This document shows positions 24,449 to 33,152 of a stretch of 64,000 bases of DNA, piece by piece. Within the stretch, counting starts at the first letter, position 1. The number at the start of each line of letters is the position of its first letter. The notes under the pieces are model-generated. The model was not told the DNA's origin, made no database searches, and saw nothing but the letters and a program-made list of their open reading frames with translations. Position numbers and translations under genes: made by a program. The DNA comes from Microbacterium sp. H83 (GTDB lineage Bacteria > Actinomycetota > Actinomycetes > Actinomycetales > Microbacteriaceae), in the NCBI RefSeq assembly GCF_001650405.1, contig NZ_LWCU01000017.1, positions 1 through 64,000 on the forward strand, read 5' to 3'.

Positions 24449-24466
24449 AAACAGTGAGGTACGACG

Positions 24467-26446
24467 ATGTCCCACCTTCAGCCCGTGTCGATCGACCGCA
24501 TCGCGACGCCGCATCCCCTCGACCCGCTCACCGGCGAGGAGATCGCCGCCGCGCGCGCGGTGCTCGTCACGGCGGGCCTGCTCGGCGACTCCGTGCGGGT
24601 GCCCATGCTGCTGCCCGACGAGCCGACCACGCAGGAGCTCGCCGCCTGGTCGCCGGGCGCCGCCATCGACCGACGGGTCGACGCGACCCTGCTCGACGTC
24701 ACCACGGGGGTCGCGACGGAGGTGGTCGTCTCGATCACCCGCGGCGAGGTGCTGCGCAGCGCGCGTGTGCCCAACGACGCGCCGCCCTACGGCCAGCCCC
24801 AGTACCTGTTCGAGGAGTACGAGCGCGCGGAGGCGATCGTCAAGGCCTCCCCCGAGTGGCAGGCGGCGATGAGACGGCGGGGTCTCGAGGACCACATGGC
24901 GCTCGCCTTCTGCGGTCCGCTCGCGCCGGGCTACACCGGCCGCGCCGACGAGGTCGGACGCCGGGTGATCCGCTCCCTGACGTTCCTCAAGTACGACGAG
25001 CACGACTCCCCCTGGGCGCACCCCGTGGAGGGTCTCGTCGTGCACATCGACCTCACGGCGAACAGCGTCATCCGCATCGACGACGACGGCGACGTGCCGG
25101 TCCCCGAGGGGCACGGCAACTACTACCCCGAGACGCAGGGCGCCCCCCGCACGACCCTCCGGCCGATCGAGATCACCCAGCCCGAGGGCCCGAGCTTCGC
25201 GGTGACCGGCTCGCTCGTGGAGTGGGAGAAGTGGGCGATGCGGGTGAGCTTCAACGCCCGCGAGGGCCTCGTGCTGCACGACGTGTCCTTCGACGGCCGT
25301 TCCGTCCTGAGCCGGGCCAGCGTGCCCGAGATGGTCGTGCCGTACGGCGACACCGCCCCCGGACGCTTCTGGATCAGCTACTTCGACGCGGGCGAGTATC
25401 TGCTCGGCAAGAACGCCAATCACCTCGAGCTCGGCTGCGACTGCCTCGGCGTGATCCGGTACCTCGACGGATACGTGGCCGATGACCACGGCCACCCCGT
25501 GCGCATCCCGAACGTCATCTGCATGCACGAGGAGGACTACGGGATCCTCTGGAAGCACACCGATCTCGCCGGACGCTCCGACGTGCGCCGGTCGCGGCGG
25601 TTCGTGATCTCGTACTTCTCGACCATCGGCAACTACGACTACGGCTTCTACTGGCACTTCTATCTGGACGGGTCGATCGAGGTCGTCGCCAAGGCCACCG
25701 GCATCGTCTTCGCGGGGGCGGGAGAGCCCGGAGTCCGCCAGCCGCACGCGACCGAGCTCGCTCCCGGCGTCTTCGCGCCCGTGCACCAGCACCTGTTCTG
25801 CGCACGGCTCGACGTCGCGATCGACGGTGCCGACAACCGGCTCGTCGAGATCGACGCGCAGCGCATCCCGATGGGACCGGACAATCCCTTCGGCAACGCC
25901 TTCACGTGGTCCGAGACGCCGCTCGTGAGCGAGGGCGCCGCCCAGCGCGACGCCGATTCGTCGGTCGCCCGCGTCTGGGAGGTGCAGAGCGCGTCCCGCA
26001 CCAACCACGTGGGGCGACCGACCGCGTACCACCTGATCCCCGAGCCCACTGCGCTCCTCATGGCGGATCCGGCCTCCTCGGTCGCCGCCAGAGCGGCCTT
26101 CGCGACCCATCACCTGTGGGCGACGCGGAACGAGCCGGGACAGCTGTGGCCCGCCGGGCGGTATCCGAACGCGCACCAGGGCGGATCGGGGCTCCCCGAG
26201 TACACCGCGGACGACCGCTCGCTCGACGGCGAGGACATCGTGCTGTGGCACACGTTCGGCCTCACCCACTTCCCCCGGCCGGAGGACTGGCCCATCATGC
26301 CGGTCGACTACGCCGGATTCTGGTTCAAGCCGTACGGCTTCCTCGACCAGAATCCCGCGATGGACATCCCGGAGTCGTCACAGGCTCACAGCGCGGCGGG
26401 ATCCGGATGCTGCGGGGGCGGCGACGCCTGCACCTGCGCGCACTGA
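24467..26446 (+). CDS. Copper-containing primary-amine oxidase (topaquinone enzyme)
   Basis: A 659-residue enzyme oxidising primary amines to aldehyde, ammonia and hydrogen peroxide. The cofactor precursor Tyr390 is in NYDY (residues 389-392), the catalytic base Asp307 in YFDAGEYLLG, and the copper ligands are His440 and His442 (VHQH) and His601 (LTHFPRPEDWPIMP). These align closely with the Arthrobacter phenylethylamine and histamine oxidases. There is no signal peptide. The C-terminus is a Cys/His tail: CC-GGGDA-CTC-AH (Cys648, 649, 655, 657, His659). Substrate preference is unknown; aromatic monoamines fit the FeaR-like and paa genes further along. Under control of the adjacent TetR protein. 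Confidence 0.95.
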   Translation: MSHLQPVSIDRIATPHPLDPLTGEEIAAARAVLVTAGLLGDSVRVPMLLPDEPTTQELAAWSPGAAIDRRVDATLLDVTTGVATEVVVSITRGEVLRSARVPNDAPPYGQPQYLFEEYERAEAIVKASPEWQAAMRRRGLEDHMALAFCGPLAPGYTGRADEVGRRVIRSLTFLKYDEHDSPWAHPVEGLVVHIDLTANSVIRIDDDGDVPVPEGHGNYYPETQGAPRTTLRPIEITQPEGPSFAVTGSLVEWEKWAMRVSFNAREGLVLHDVSFDGRSVLSRASVPEMVVPYGDTAPGRFWISYFDAGEYLLGKNANHLELGCDCLGVIRYLDGYVADDHGHPVRIPNVICMHEEDYGILWKHTDLAGRSDVRRSRRFVISYFSTIGNYDYGFYWHFYLDGSIEVVAKATGIVFAGAGEPGVRQPHATELAPGVFAPVHQHLFCARLDVAIDGADNRLVEIDAQRIPMGPDNPFGNAFTWSETPLVSEGAAQRDADSSVARVWEVQSASRTNHVGRPTAYHLIPEPTALLMADPASSVAARAAFATHHLWATRNEPGQLWPAGRYPNAHQGGSGLPEYTADDRSLDGEDIVLWHTFGLTHFPRPEDWPIMPVDYAGFWFKPYGFLDQNPAMDIPESSQAHSAAGSGCCGGGDACTCAH

Positions 26447-26507
26447 TCGACGTTCTCGGCCGAGGCCGTGACGGCGCGATCGGGGAAGCAGGCCGCGAGG
26501 GACCCCC

Positions 26508-27446
26508 TCATGACAGGCTCGCGATCGCGTTCCGCAGGATGCCGTCGGCGTCGACGAGCGCTGTCGCCGCGGCATCCGCCGGCGCTCCCGTCGCGAGGAT
26601 CAGGAGCGCGAGCTTGACCGAGCCGTCCGCGGCGGCGAGCGCTGTCGCGGCCTCGTCGACGCCGACGCCGGCGAGCTGCGTGACCGTGCGGATCGACCTC
26701 GCGTGGAGCTTCTCGTTCGTCGCGAGCAGGTCGACCATGACGCCCTGGTAGGTCTTGCCGAGCTTGATCATCGACAGCGTCGTGAGCATGTTCACGACGA
26801 GCTTCTGCGCCGTGCCGGACTTCAGGCGGGTCGACCCGGAGATGAACTCGGGACCGGTCACGACCTCGATCGCGATGTCGGCCAGCGCCCCGATCTCGGA
26901 GTGCGCGTTCGAGGCGATCGCCACGGTGAGCGCGCCCGCGCCGCGCGCGTGCCGGAGTCCTCCGACGACGTACGGCGTGCGGCCGGAGGCGGAGATCCCG
27001 ACCACGGTGTCCTGTGCGGAGAGACCGAGCTCGCTCAGTGACGCGGCCGCGGCGTCCAGGTCGTCCTCGGCGTTCTCGACCGCCGATCTGATCGCCGTCT
27101 CGCCCCCGGCGATGAGTCCCACCACCATGGACGGATCGGTGCCGAACGTGGGCGGGCACTCGCTCGCGTCGAGGACTCCCACCCGGCCGGCCGTGCCGGC
27201 GCCGAGGTAGATCAGGCGGCCGCCGCGGCGGAACCGCTCGGTGATGCCGTCGACGGCCTCGGCGATCTCGGCGGCGCGCTCGGCGACCGCTCCGGGCACC
27301 CGCTGGTCCTCCTCGTTCATCCGTCGCACGAGGTCCGCCGTGTCGAGCAGGTCGAGATCCCCGCGATCCGTGGTCGATGCCTCGGTTCCGAGTGACGAGA
27401 GCACGTCGAGGAGGGAGGCCAATCGGGCGGGGTCGTCATTCGGCAC
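26508..27446 (-). CDS. murQ: N-acetylmuramic acid 6-phosphate etherase
   Basis: A 312-residue SIS-domain lyase that cleaves the D-lactyl ether of MurNAc-6-phosphate to GlcNAc-6-phosphate, in peptidoglycan recycling. The catalytic region LIYLGAGTAGRVGVLDASECPPTFGTDPSMV is intact, including the Glu in ASECPPTF. VGISASGRTPYVVGGLRHARG and STRLKSGTAQKLVVNMLTT are family motifs. The start is GTG at 27446, overlapping the upstream kinase gene by 11 bases, so the two are one operon. A divergent RpiR regulator (MurR-type) is the expected controller. Confidence 0.95.
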   Translation of the reverse strand: MPNDDPARLASLLDVLSSLGTEASTTDRGDLDLLDTADLVRRMNEEDQRVPGAVAERAAEIAEAVDGITERFRRGGRLIYLGAGTAGRVGVLDASECPPTFGTDPSMVVGLIAGGETAIRSAVENAEDDLDAAAASLSELGLSAQDTVVGISASGRTPYVVGGLRHARGAGALTVAIASNAHSEIGALADIAIEVVTGPEFISGSTRLKSGTAQKLVVNMLTTLSMIKLGKTYQGVMVDLLATNEKLHARSIRTVTQLAGVGVDEAATALAAADGSVKLALLILATGAPADAAATALVDADGILRNAIASLS

Positions 27447-28524
27447 GGTGCACGAACCTTTCGTGAGGGAGATCGGAGCGTTCGGCGAGCAGACGCGCGC
27501 CGTCCAGGGCGTCGCCGGCGCTCGGGACGACGGTCAGGCCGCCCTCGCGGAGCGACGCGACGAGACGTCCTCGGAACCAGTCATGGTCGGTGAGTCCGCC
27601 GTGCAGGGCGACCGCGGAGGCGGAACCCGTCGGCGGTCGGCTCGCGGATGCGGACGTCGATGCGGAGGCGGCGGCGGATGCGGACGCCGAGGCGGCGGCG
27701 GTCGCGGAGGCGGCGGCGGTCGCGGAGGCGGCGGCGGTCGCGGAGGCGGCGAGCAGGCGCACCGCCTCCTCCGCGATGCGCGCGGCGACCTCGTCCCCCG
27801 CCGCGGCGGCGTCGAGCAGAGTCGGAGCCAGCGTCGCGAGGTGTCGGGCCAGAGCGCCGCCCTGCGCGAGCCACGCCTGCACGGCCGACACGTCTCCGAC
27901 GGAGGGGCGCACGGCGTCCGTGAGCGATGTCGCCGGTCCGAGCCGCGCCGATGCGCGGAGGACGGCGCGCAGCGCTTCACGTCCGAGCCAGGATCCGCTG
28001 CCGAAGTCGCCGAGCTCGGGGCCCCATCCGTCGATCAGCGTCGCGCCGTCGCGGTTCATCCCCAGTGCGGCGGCGCCGGTGCCGGCGATGAGCAGGACGC
28101 CCTCTCCTCCGTCGAGCGCCCCGGCGTGCGCGGACACGACGTCCGACATGACGACGGCGGGCACGTCGGCCTCGGTCGCGAGTCGTCTCGCGAGCTCGGA
28201 GGCGGCGGCGGGTGCCGCCCAGGCTCCGGCCGCACCGACGGCGACCGCGCCGACGCCGACCGCACCGACGGCGACCGCGTCGACGGCGACCGCGTCGACG
28301 GGCGCCGCGCCGTCCTCGGACCCCGTGGGGCCGGGTCCCGATGATGCGCGCAACGAGGCGAGCGCGGGGCGGAGAGCGGCGAGAGCCGCATCGACGCCCC
28401 CGGATGCGGCCAGTCCCGGCGCGCCGACGCCATCGTGGACGACGCGACGGCGCGGATCCTCGACCACGGCCCGGCAGCGCGACTTGCCGAGATCGATGGC
28501 GAGGACCATACGCGCAGACATCAT
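27436..28524 (-). CDS. BadF/BcrA-type sugar kinase (GlcNAc/MurNAc kinase) with expanded low-complexity tracts
   Basis: A 362-residue ASKHA-fold kinase: phosphate-1 motif AIDLGKSRCRAVV at the N-terminus, then adenosine-type motifs VLLIAGTGAAALG and GWGPELGDFGSGSWLGREALR. The family includes human-type GlcNAc kinase and bacterial MurNAc/GlcNAc kinase MurK. Overlap with murQ implies it phosphorylates MurNAc or GlcNAc for that pathway. Two Ala-rich low-complexity tracts interrupt the fold: an AVDAVAVGAVGVGAVAVG-type run at 28205-28315 and an (ASATA)n/(ASAS)n run at 27640-27755. Typical family members are near 300 residues; the extra length is mostly these tracts. Confidence 0.82.
   Translation of the reverse strand: MMSARMVLAIDLGKSRCRAVVEDPRRRVVHDGVGAPGLAASGGVDAALAALRPALASLRASSGPGPTGSEDGAAPVDAVAVDAVAVGAVGVGAVAVGAAGAWAAPAAASELARRLATEADVPAVVMSDVVSAHAGALDGGEGVLLIAGTGAAALGMNRDGATLIDGWGPELGDFGSGSWLGREALRAVLRASARLGPATSLTDAVRPSVGDVSAVQAWLAQGGALARHLATLAPTLLDAAAAGDEVAARIAEEAVRLLAASATAAASATAAASATAAASASASAAASASTSASASRPPTGSASAVALHGGLTDHDWFRGRLVASLREGGLTVVPSAGDALDGARLLAERSDLPHERFVHRAE
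27640..27755. repeat. In-frame GC-rich repeat encoding (Ala-Ser-Ala-Thr/Ser)n inside the kinase gene
   Basis: Tandem units such as GCGGCGGTCGCGGAGGCG are repeated three times and pass into degenerate GCGGATGCGGAC-type units. All keep the kinase frame. The array resembles a slippage-generated expansion. Confidence 0.75.
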
Positions 28525-28553
28525 GGAAATACTCTACGCGTGTCTATAAGCAC

Positions 28554-28570
28554 GTGAAACAATTGTTCAC
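28554..28570. promoter_or_regulatory. Inverted repeat GTGAA-N7-TTCAC between murQ operon and rpiR-type gene
   Basis: 5-bp arms around ACAATTG in the AT-rich part of the 81-base divergent promoter. The TGAA..TTCA form is like RpiR/MurR operators. Confidence 0.55.
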
Positions 28571-28605
28571 GACTGCAGTCGACCGCCGAAGGGGTAGGGA
28601 GAGCC

Positions 28606-29460
28606 ATGAGCATCCAGACGACGATCGCCGCGGCGGCCGGGTCGCTGCCGCCGTCGCTCGCCCGCATCGCGCGGACGGTCGCCGATGCGCCCTCCCTCGT
28701 GGTGGACAGCACCATCACCGAGATGGCGGCCCGCTGCGAGACCTCGGTCGCGTCGGTGGTGCGCTTCTGCCGCGCCGTCGGGGTCGAAGGATACGCAGCC
28801 CTGCGCATGGCGCTCGCGACCGAACTCGGGCGGGAGTCGGCGCAATTCACCGCGTCGCCGGGCTTCGGCTCCGAGATCTCGGCAGCGGACACGCTCCGTG
28901 AGGCGGCCGCGAAGGTGGCGGCACTCGAGGTCCTCGCGATCGAGGAGACCATCGGCGGAATCGACGACGCGACTCTCGCCGCCATCGTCGAGGCGATCGA
29001 CGCCGCCGACCGCATCCTCCTGTTCGGGGTCGGGGCGAGCGGTCTCGCCGCCGAGGATCTCGGGCACAAGCTCCTTCGGATCGGTCGCTCCGCGATCGTG
29101 CTGTCGGATGCCCATGAGGCGAGCGCCGCCGCGGCGCTCGGTGCCACCCGGACCGTCGCGATCGGCTTCTCGCACTCCGGAGCGACCCGCGAGACGCGGC
29201 ACTTCCTGCGCACCGCGCGATCGGCGGCGAGCACCACGATCGGCATCACCGGCCAGGCGACCTCGCCGCTCGCCGAGGACTCCGATCACGTGCTCGTCAC
29301 GCACGCCAGGGAGCCCCGGCTCCGGGCCGGGGCGATGGTCAGCAGGATCGCGCAGCTCGCGGTCGTGGACGTCATGTTCGTCGGCGTCGCCCAGCGGCGG
29401 TACGCCCAGACCGTGCACGCGCTGCAGCGCACCTCCGACGCCGCCCGGGCGCTGGGCTGA
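28606..29460 (+). CDS. MurR/RpiR-family transcriptional regulator
   Basis: A 284-residue regulator. An N-terminal RpiR HTH spans about residues 1-75 (MAARCETSVASVVRFCRAVGVEGYAALRMALATEL), and a C-terminal SIS sugar-phosphate-binding domain about 110-265 (RILLFGVGASGLAAEDLGHKLLRIG and TVAIGFSHSGATRETRHFLRTA). Divergent from murQ and the sugar kinase; by analogy with MurR it senses MurNAc-6-phosphate and releases repression. The ATG at 28606 has GGTAGGGAG upstream. Confidence 0.92.
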   Translation: MSIQTTIAAAAGSLPPSLARIARTVADAPSLVVDSTITEMAARCETSVASVVRFCRAVGVEGYAALRMALATELGRESAQFTASPGFGSEISAADTLREAAAKVAALEVLAIEETIGGIDDATLAAIVEAIDAADRILLFGVGASGLAAEDLGHKLLRIGRSAIVLSDAHEASAAAALGATRTVAIGFSHSGATRETRHFLRTARSAASTTIGITGQATSPLAEDSDHVLVTHAREPRLRAGAMVSRIAQLAVVDVMFVGVAQRRYAQTVHALQRTSDAARALG

Positions 29461-29479
29461 CCCGGGCGCCCTTCCGCCC

Positions 29480-30586
29480 TCAGGCGGTGGCGGACGCGCG
29501 GCGGCGCTCCGGCCCTACGGACCCCGCCGTGCGGAGGAACACGATGATCCAGCTGAAGATCAGCACCGCGGCGATCAGCTCGACAGCGGTGAGGTTGTAA
29601 TACCCGACCGCGAAGAACGCGGCCAGCAGGATGATCACCAGCACGTACACCCACCCGAACACGACGAACACGCGGGGGATGCCGCGCAGCAGCCACGGAA
29701 GTCCCACGACGATGACCGCGAAGACCACGACCATCCCGGTCGCCACGGTGTTGTGCAGCAGGAAGAACTCGTCCACGGGGAAGATGCCGACGCACGCGAG
29801 GAAGATCCCCATCAGGATCAGCCCGCCTCGAACGATGAGACGCCCGCGCCGGTCGACCGGGTCGTCCACCGGAAGCCCCGCCGTCGCGTAGCGGGCGATG
29901 GTCGTGACCATCACCCCCGCGATGATCAGCGTGACCGCGAAGGCGAGCGACGCGCTGTTGGTGCTCATGCCGAGGGCCGAGAGGTTGTCCCGCCACCAGT
30001 GGATGTCGCTCGATGCGAGCATCGCCGCGAAGGCGCCGACGACGAGGAAGACGGCGAGCACCAGCGACAGCACCATCGGCGTGAGGGCGACCGCGCTCAG
30101 GAAGGTCACGTAGGCGGTCACCGCGAGGGCCACGCCGATGAGCACCGCCCCGGGGAAGGGGAACACCGGAGCATCGGTGAAGCTGCGCTCCAGGAGCTCG
30201 GCGATCCCGAGCCAGCCCAGGTACGCGATGGCCGCATGCGCGAACGCGATCGCAGCCAGGTCGTACCAGCGCAGCCGATCGCCGGGGACGCTGAACCCGT
30301 CGCGGGTCCCGTCCGGCGCCGGGACCTGAGGGCGTGCCGCCACCCGCCCCAGGGCGAACGCGAGCACCCCGGTCACCGCGCCGCCGTACGCGGCGAAGGA
30401 TCCGATCGACCCCGCACCGCTGATCGCCAGCTCCTTCCCCCAGAAGACCGGCAGGCCGATGGCGAACCCGAGGATGAGGAACAGCGCGCCGACGATGAGC
30501 GCGGTGGCCTCGAGCACGGCGTCGGAGGTGTCGGGCCCGCGCAGCTGCCGCAGGACTCGCAGGATGTTCTCGCCGACAGCTCTCAT
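29480..30586 (-). CDS. Multi-pass membrane protein, DUF998-like
   Basis: About 368 residues with ten or so predicted membrane helices. The central motif DNLSALGMSTNSASLAFAVTLIIAGV and later GIFPVDEFFLLHNTVATGM recall the DUF998 family, in which the frequently conserved S-x-L and HN/D motifs are of unknown function. The reading frame is open further upstream, but GGAGAGGG seven to ten bases before ATG codons at 30586 and 30592 argues for a start there. It is divergent from the AraC-type gene at 30727 and has no operon partner. No function can be assigned. Confidence 0.7.
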   Translation of the reverse strand: MRAVGENILRVLRQLRGPDTSDAVLEATALIVGALFLILGFAIGLPVFWGKELAISGAGSIGSFAAYGGAVTGVLAFALGRVAARPQVPAPDGTRDGFSVPGDRLRWYDLAAIAFAHAAIAYLGWLGIAELLERSFTDAPVFPFPGAVLIGVALAVTAYVTFLSAVALTPMVLSLVLAVFLVVGAFAAMLASSDIHWWRDNLSALGMSTNSASLAFAVTLIIAGVMVTTIARYATAGLPVDDPVDRRGRLIVRGGLILMGIFLACVGIFPVDEFFLLHNTVATGMVVVFAVIVVGLPWLLRGIPRVFVVFGWVYVLVIILLAAFFAVGYYNLTAVELIAAVLIFSWIIVFLRTAGSVGPERRRASATA

Positions 30587-30726
30587 CGCCATCCCTCTCC
30601 GAGACAGAAGTCGCTCTCTCCCGCCACATCCTAGGAGCAGCACCACGCGCACGTCCCGAGTGGTAGCATCGCGGAACGGATCGTATACAACGTCGTCGTT
30701 CCACCCACCACCCGAGGTGATCAGTC

Positions 30727-31683
30727 ATGAACGGTGCACCCGCTGCTCCCGCCGAATCGGTGTCCACGCTCGTCGCGCGCAACATCAGCGACTTCCGCGC
30801 GGCCGTGTCGGAGTCCTTCGTCCCCCTCCAGGTGTCGACCGACGGACCCGACCACTTCCGCGGCGTGATCCGCGGCGCCTCGGTCGACGAGGTGCACGTG
30901 ACGGAGGTGCGGGCGACGTCGCACGTCGTGGAGCGCACCCCCGAGCTCATCGCCCGCGGCGACCGCTCCTACTTCAAGCTCAGCCTCATGCTCGCCGGCA
31001 CGGGCATGCTGATCCAGGACGACCGAGAGGCGGTCCTCCAGGCGGGCGACCTGGCGGTCTACGACACCGACCGCCCGTACTCGCTCGTGTTCGACGACGA
31101 TTTCCGGACGATGGTCGTCATGTTCCCGAAGCACCTCATCAGCCTGCCCGCCGACATGGTGGGCCAGCTCACAGCGGTGCGCATCTCGGGGCAGGGCGGA
31201 CTCGGAGGCATGGTCGTCCCCTACCTCACACAGCTCGCCGGCAACCTGGACCAGCTCGCGGGGACGACCGGGGCGCGCCTCGCGCACAGCGCCCTGGATC
31301 TCGTCACGACGGTGTTCACGCGCGAGCTCGGCCTCGACGAGGTGTCCGCCGATCCGCACAGGGCGCTCGTCCAGCGCATCCGCTCGTACATCGATCGCCA
31401 TCTCGCCTCGACCGACCTCGGACCCGCGACGATCGCCTCGGCGCACTTCATCTCGACGCGGCACCTGCACGGCCTGTTCCAGGAGCAGGGCGTCACGGTG
31501 TCGACGTGGATCCGCACGCGCCGCCTCGAGCAGTGTCGCCGCGATCTGCTCGACCCCATGCTCGCCGACCGGCCGGTCGCGGCGATCGCCGCGCGCTGGG
31601 GATTCGTCGACGCCGCGCACTTCAGCCGGGCCTTCAAGTCGGCGTTCGGCATCTCCCCCAGCGAATACCGCGCCGCGCACTGA
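30727..31683 (+). CDS. AraC-family transcriptional activator, FeaR-like
   Basis: A 318-residue protein. The N-terminal AraC-binding-like cupin region is of the FeaR/NphR type (ISDFRAAVSESFVPLQVSTDGPDHFRGVIRGASVDEVHVTEVRATSHVVERTPELIARGDRSYFKLSLMLAG is the recognisable stretch by motif order, with YDTDRPYSLVF). The C-terminal double HTH spans about residues 215-318, with the second-HTH signature AAIAARWGFVDAAHFSRAFKSAFGISPSEYR. FeaR of E. coli activates the phenylethylamine genes tynA and feaB. The next genes on this strand encode a MoaF-like protein and an uptake system, plausible targets. GAGGTGATC precedes the ATG. Confidence 0.87.
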   Translation: MNGAPAAPAESVSTLVARNISDFRAAVSESFVPLQVSTDGPDHFRGVIRGASVDEVHVTEVRATSHVVERTPELIARGDRSYFKLSLMLAGTGMLIQDDREAVLQAGDLAVYDTDRPYSLVFDDDFRTMVVMFPKHLISLPADMVGQLTAVRISGQGGLGGMVVPYLTQLAGNLDQLAGTTGARLAHSALDLVTTVFTRELGLDEVSADPHRALVQRIRSYIDRHLASTDLGPATIASAHFISTRHLHGLFQEQGVTVSTWIRTRRLEQCRRDLLDPMLADRPVAAIAARWGFVDAAHFSRAFKSAFGISPSEYRAAH

Positions 31684-31711
31684 GCGCGGCCCTCGTCGGC
31701 AGTCTCGGCCG

Positions 31712-32104
31712 TCAGGGCACGTACACCGGCGGATCGAACATCGAGCCGCCGTAGAGCAGCTGCACGGTGATGAATCCCGGCAGCGACAGGGCGGCCAGCA
31801 CCAGCGGGGTCAGCGCGAGACTCGCCGACCACCCGCGACGGCCGCCGTCGCGGAGGGCGAACAGCAGGGCGATCGCGACCAGCGCGTGGAACACGAGCAC
31901 AGGCACCAGGCCGGTGGCGAAGCCCCAGCCCTCCATCGACGACTCCGCGGCGACCGACCTGCCCTGCTCGCTGAACTGCTCCTCGTAGGACATGCCGCAC
32001 CAGACCCACGCGAATGCGAAGAAGATCACGCCGAAGAACACGGATGCCGTCCAGGCCACCGCCTTCACGCCGGTCGACAGAGGCGGGAGAGGGTCCGTGC
32101 GCAT
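31712..32104 (-). CDS. Small membrane protein of unknown function
   Basis: 130 residues with about four predicted helices: one after a short N-terminus (VKAVAWTASVFFGVIFFAFAWVWCGMSYEEQ), one at 65-85, and two near the C-terminus. It ends FDPPVYVP. A basic cytoplasmic loop RDGGRRGW separates helices 2 and 3. The size and layout are common among Microbacteriaceae orphan membrane proteins. It lies between, and opposite to, the FeaR-like and MoaF-like genes. No function is recognised. Confidence 0.6.
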   Translation of the reverse strand: MRTDPLPPLSTGVKAVAWTASVFFGVIFFAFAWVWCGMSYEEQFSEQGRSVAAESSMEGWGFATGLVPVLVFHALVAIALLFALRDGGRRGWSASLALTPLVLAALSLPGFITVQLLYGGSMFDPPVYVP

Positions 32105-32151
32105 GCCTCATCATGGCATCCGTTCCCCGGGACCGCCCCGCCCATGCGTCG

Positions 32152-32200
32152 GGGAGCGACCGCCCGCTTGCCCGGGAGCGACCGCCCGCTTGCCCGGGAG
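32152..32200. repeat. 22-base tandem repeat, 2.2 copies
   Basis: Units beginning GGGAGCGACCGCCCGC at 32152 and 32174 are identical over 22 bases, with a third truncated to GGGAG at 32196. It lies in the 239-base gap between a small membrane-protein gene and the MoaF-like gene, otherwise without recognisable signals. Confidence 0.85.
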
Positions 32201-32343
32201 GGCACGCCGATTGACTGTCGGCGCGCGATGGCGGCGCAGACCTTGAGCGGATGCCGAGCGCCGCCGGAGCATGAGGCAAGCGCACCGCGAGGAGGCGGTG
32301 CCCGGAGCGAGGACGCTCCGTCGCATGCGACGTCAGGACCTTC

Positions 32344-33135
32344 ATGACCGCCCCCGCTCCCACCGATGCCGCGCTGGACGAATGGCGCACCTACGACGAG
32401 TTCGCCGCGGGCATCGACACGTTCCGCCTCCCGAACGCGTCGCTGTCGGGCCTGGCGCTCGCGCTGACCCTCGACGACGAGTCGACGCTCGCGCTGAGCT
32501 TCGACTCGGTGGCCGTGACGTGGGCGGGCCTCGGCGAGTCCGGCACGGATCCCTACGACGCCGTCGCGGTGCGCGACGACGTCGTGTTCGTCAACATCCC
32601 GCTCGAGAGCCGCGAACGCGAAGCCATCACGGTCGTGTACTCGACGTCGACGCACCGCGCGATCGTCGTGCTGTCGCGCATCGCGGGCGAGGCGGTCGAG
32701 GGCACCCCGCAGGTGTCGCAGCGGTTCTGGGCGGCCACGACCGACGGCGGACCGGCGACGGGCGAAGCGCCCGGCCCCAGCCGCGACCTCATCGGCAAGC
32801 GCAACGTGTACCGGTACAGCCCGCAGCATCTCTACGAGCACGTGTACGTGTCGAGCCAGCGGTACGCGTGGCAGTGCCTCGAAGGGGTGCAGCGCGGACA
32901 CGGCGACATGGACCTGTCGACCGTCTGGAAGTTCGCCGACGGCCTATACCTCTTCTGCTTCCGCGAGTTCCGGATCGCCGTCGCGAGCGTGTGGCTGCAC
33001 GATCTCGGCTACCAGCTGATGACGACCGGCATCTTCCTCGGGCTGAACGGCGAGGGGCAGGCCGAGCACTCGCGCGCCGGAGGCCACATCTATCCGCTCG
33101 GCGCCGTCGCCTACCCCGACGCGCAGCCGGTCTGA
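32344..33135 (+). CDS. MoaF-like (monoamine-regulon) protein 1
   Basis: 263 residues with two beta-rich halves matching the MoaF N- and C-terminal domains, a calycin/lipocalin-like fold. Diagnostic C-terminal stretch: LIGKRNVYRYSPQHLYEHVYVSSQRYAWQCLEG, shared with the paralogue at 44380. Related half-site sequences are TFRLPNASLSGLALALTLDDESTLALSFDS (N-half). moaF was described in the Klebsiella monoamine regulon beside tyramine oxidase; its biochemical role is not established. The conserved Tyr, His and Trp residues (YEHVY, YxWQC) could form an aromatic binding site, but this is inference. It is followed by an NTF2-like gene and a HAAT transporter on the same strand. Confidence 0.82.
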   Translation: MTAPAPTDAALDEWRTYDEFAAGIDTFRLPNASLSGLALALTLDDESTLALSFDSVAVTWAGLGESGTDPYDAVAVRDDVVFVNIPLESREREAITVVYSTSTHRAIVVLSRIAGEAVEGTPQVSQRFWAATTDGGPATGEAPGPSRDLIGKRNVYRYSPQHLYEHVYVSSQRYAWQCLEGVQRGHGDMDLSTVWKFADGLYLFCFREFRIAVASVWLHDLGYQLMTTGIFLGLNGEGQAEHSRAGGHIYPLGAVAYPDAQPV

Positions 33136-33152
33136 GCACGGAGGACGCACTC

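Noticed and set aside
24428..26269. 613-codon minus-strand frame
   Set aside because: Antisense to the copper amine oxidase, all of whose catalytic residues are present on the plus strand.
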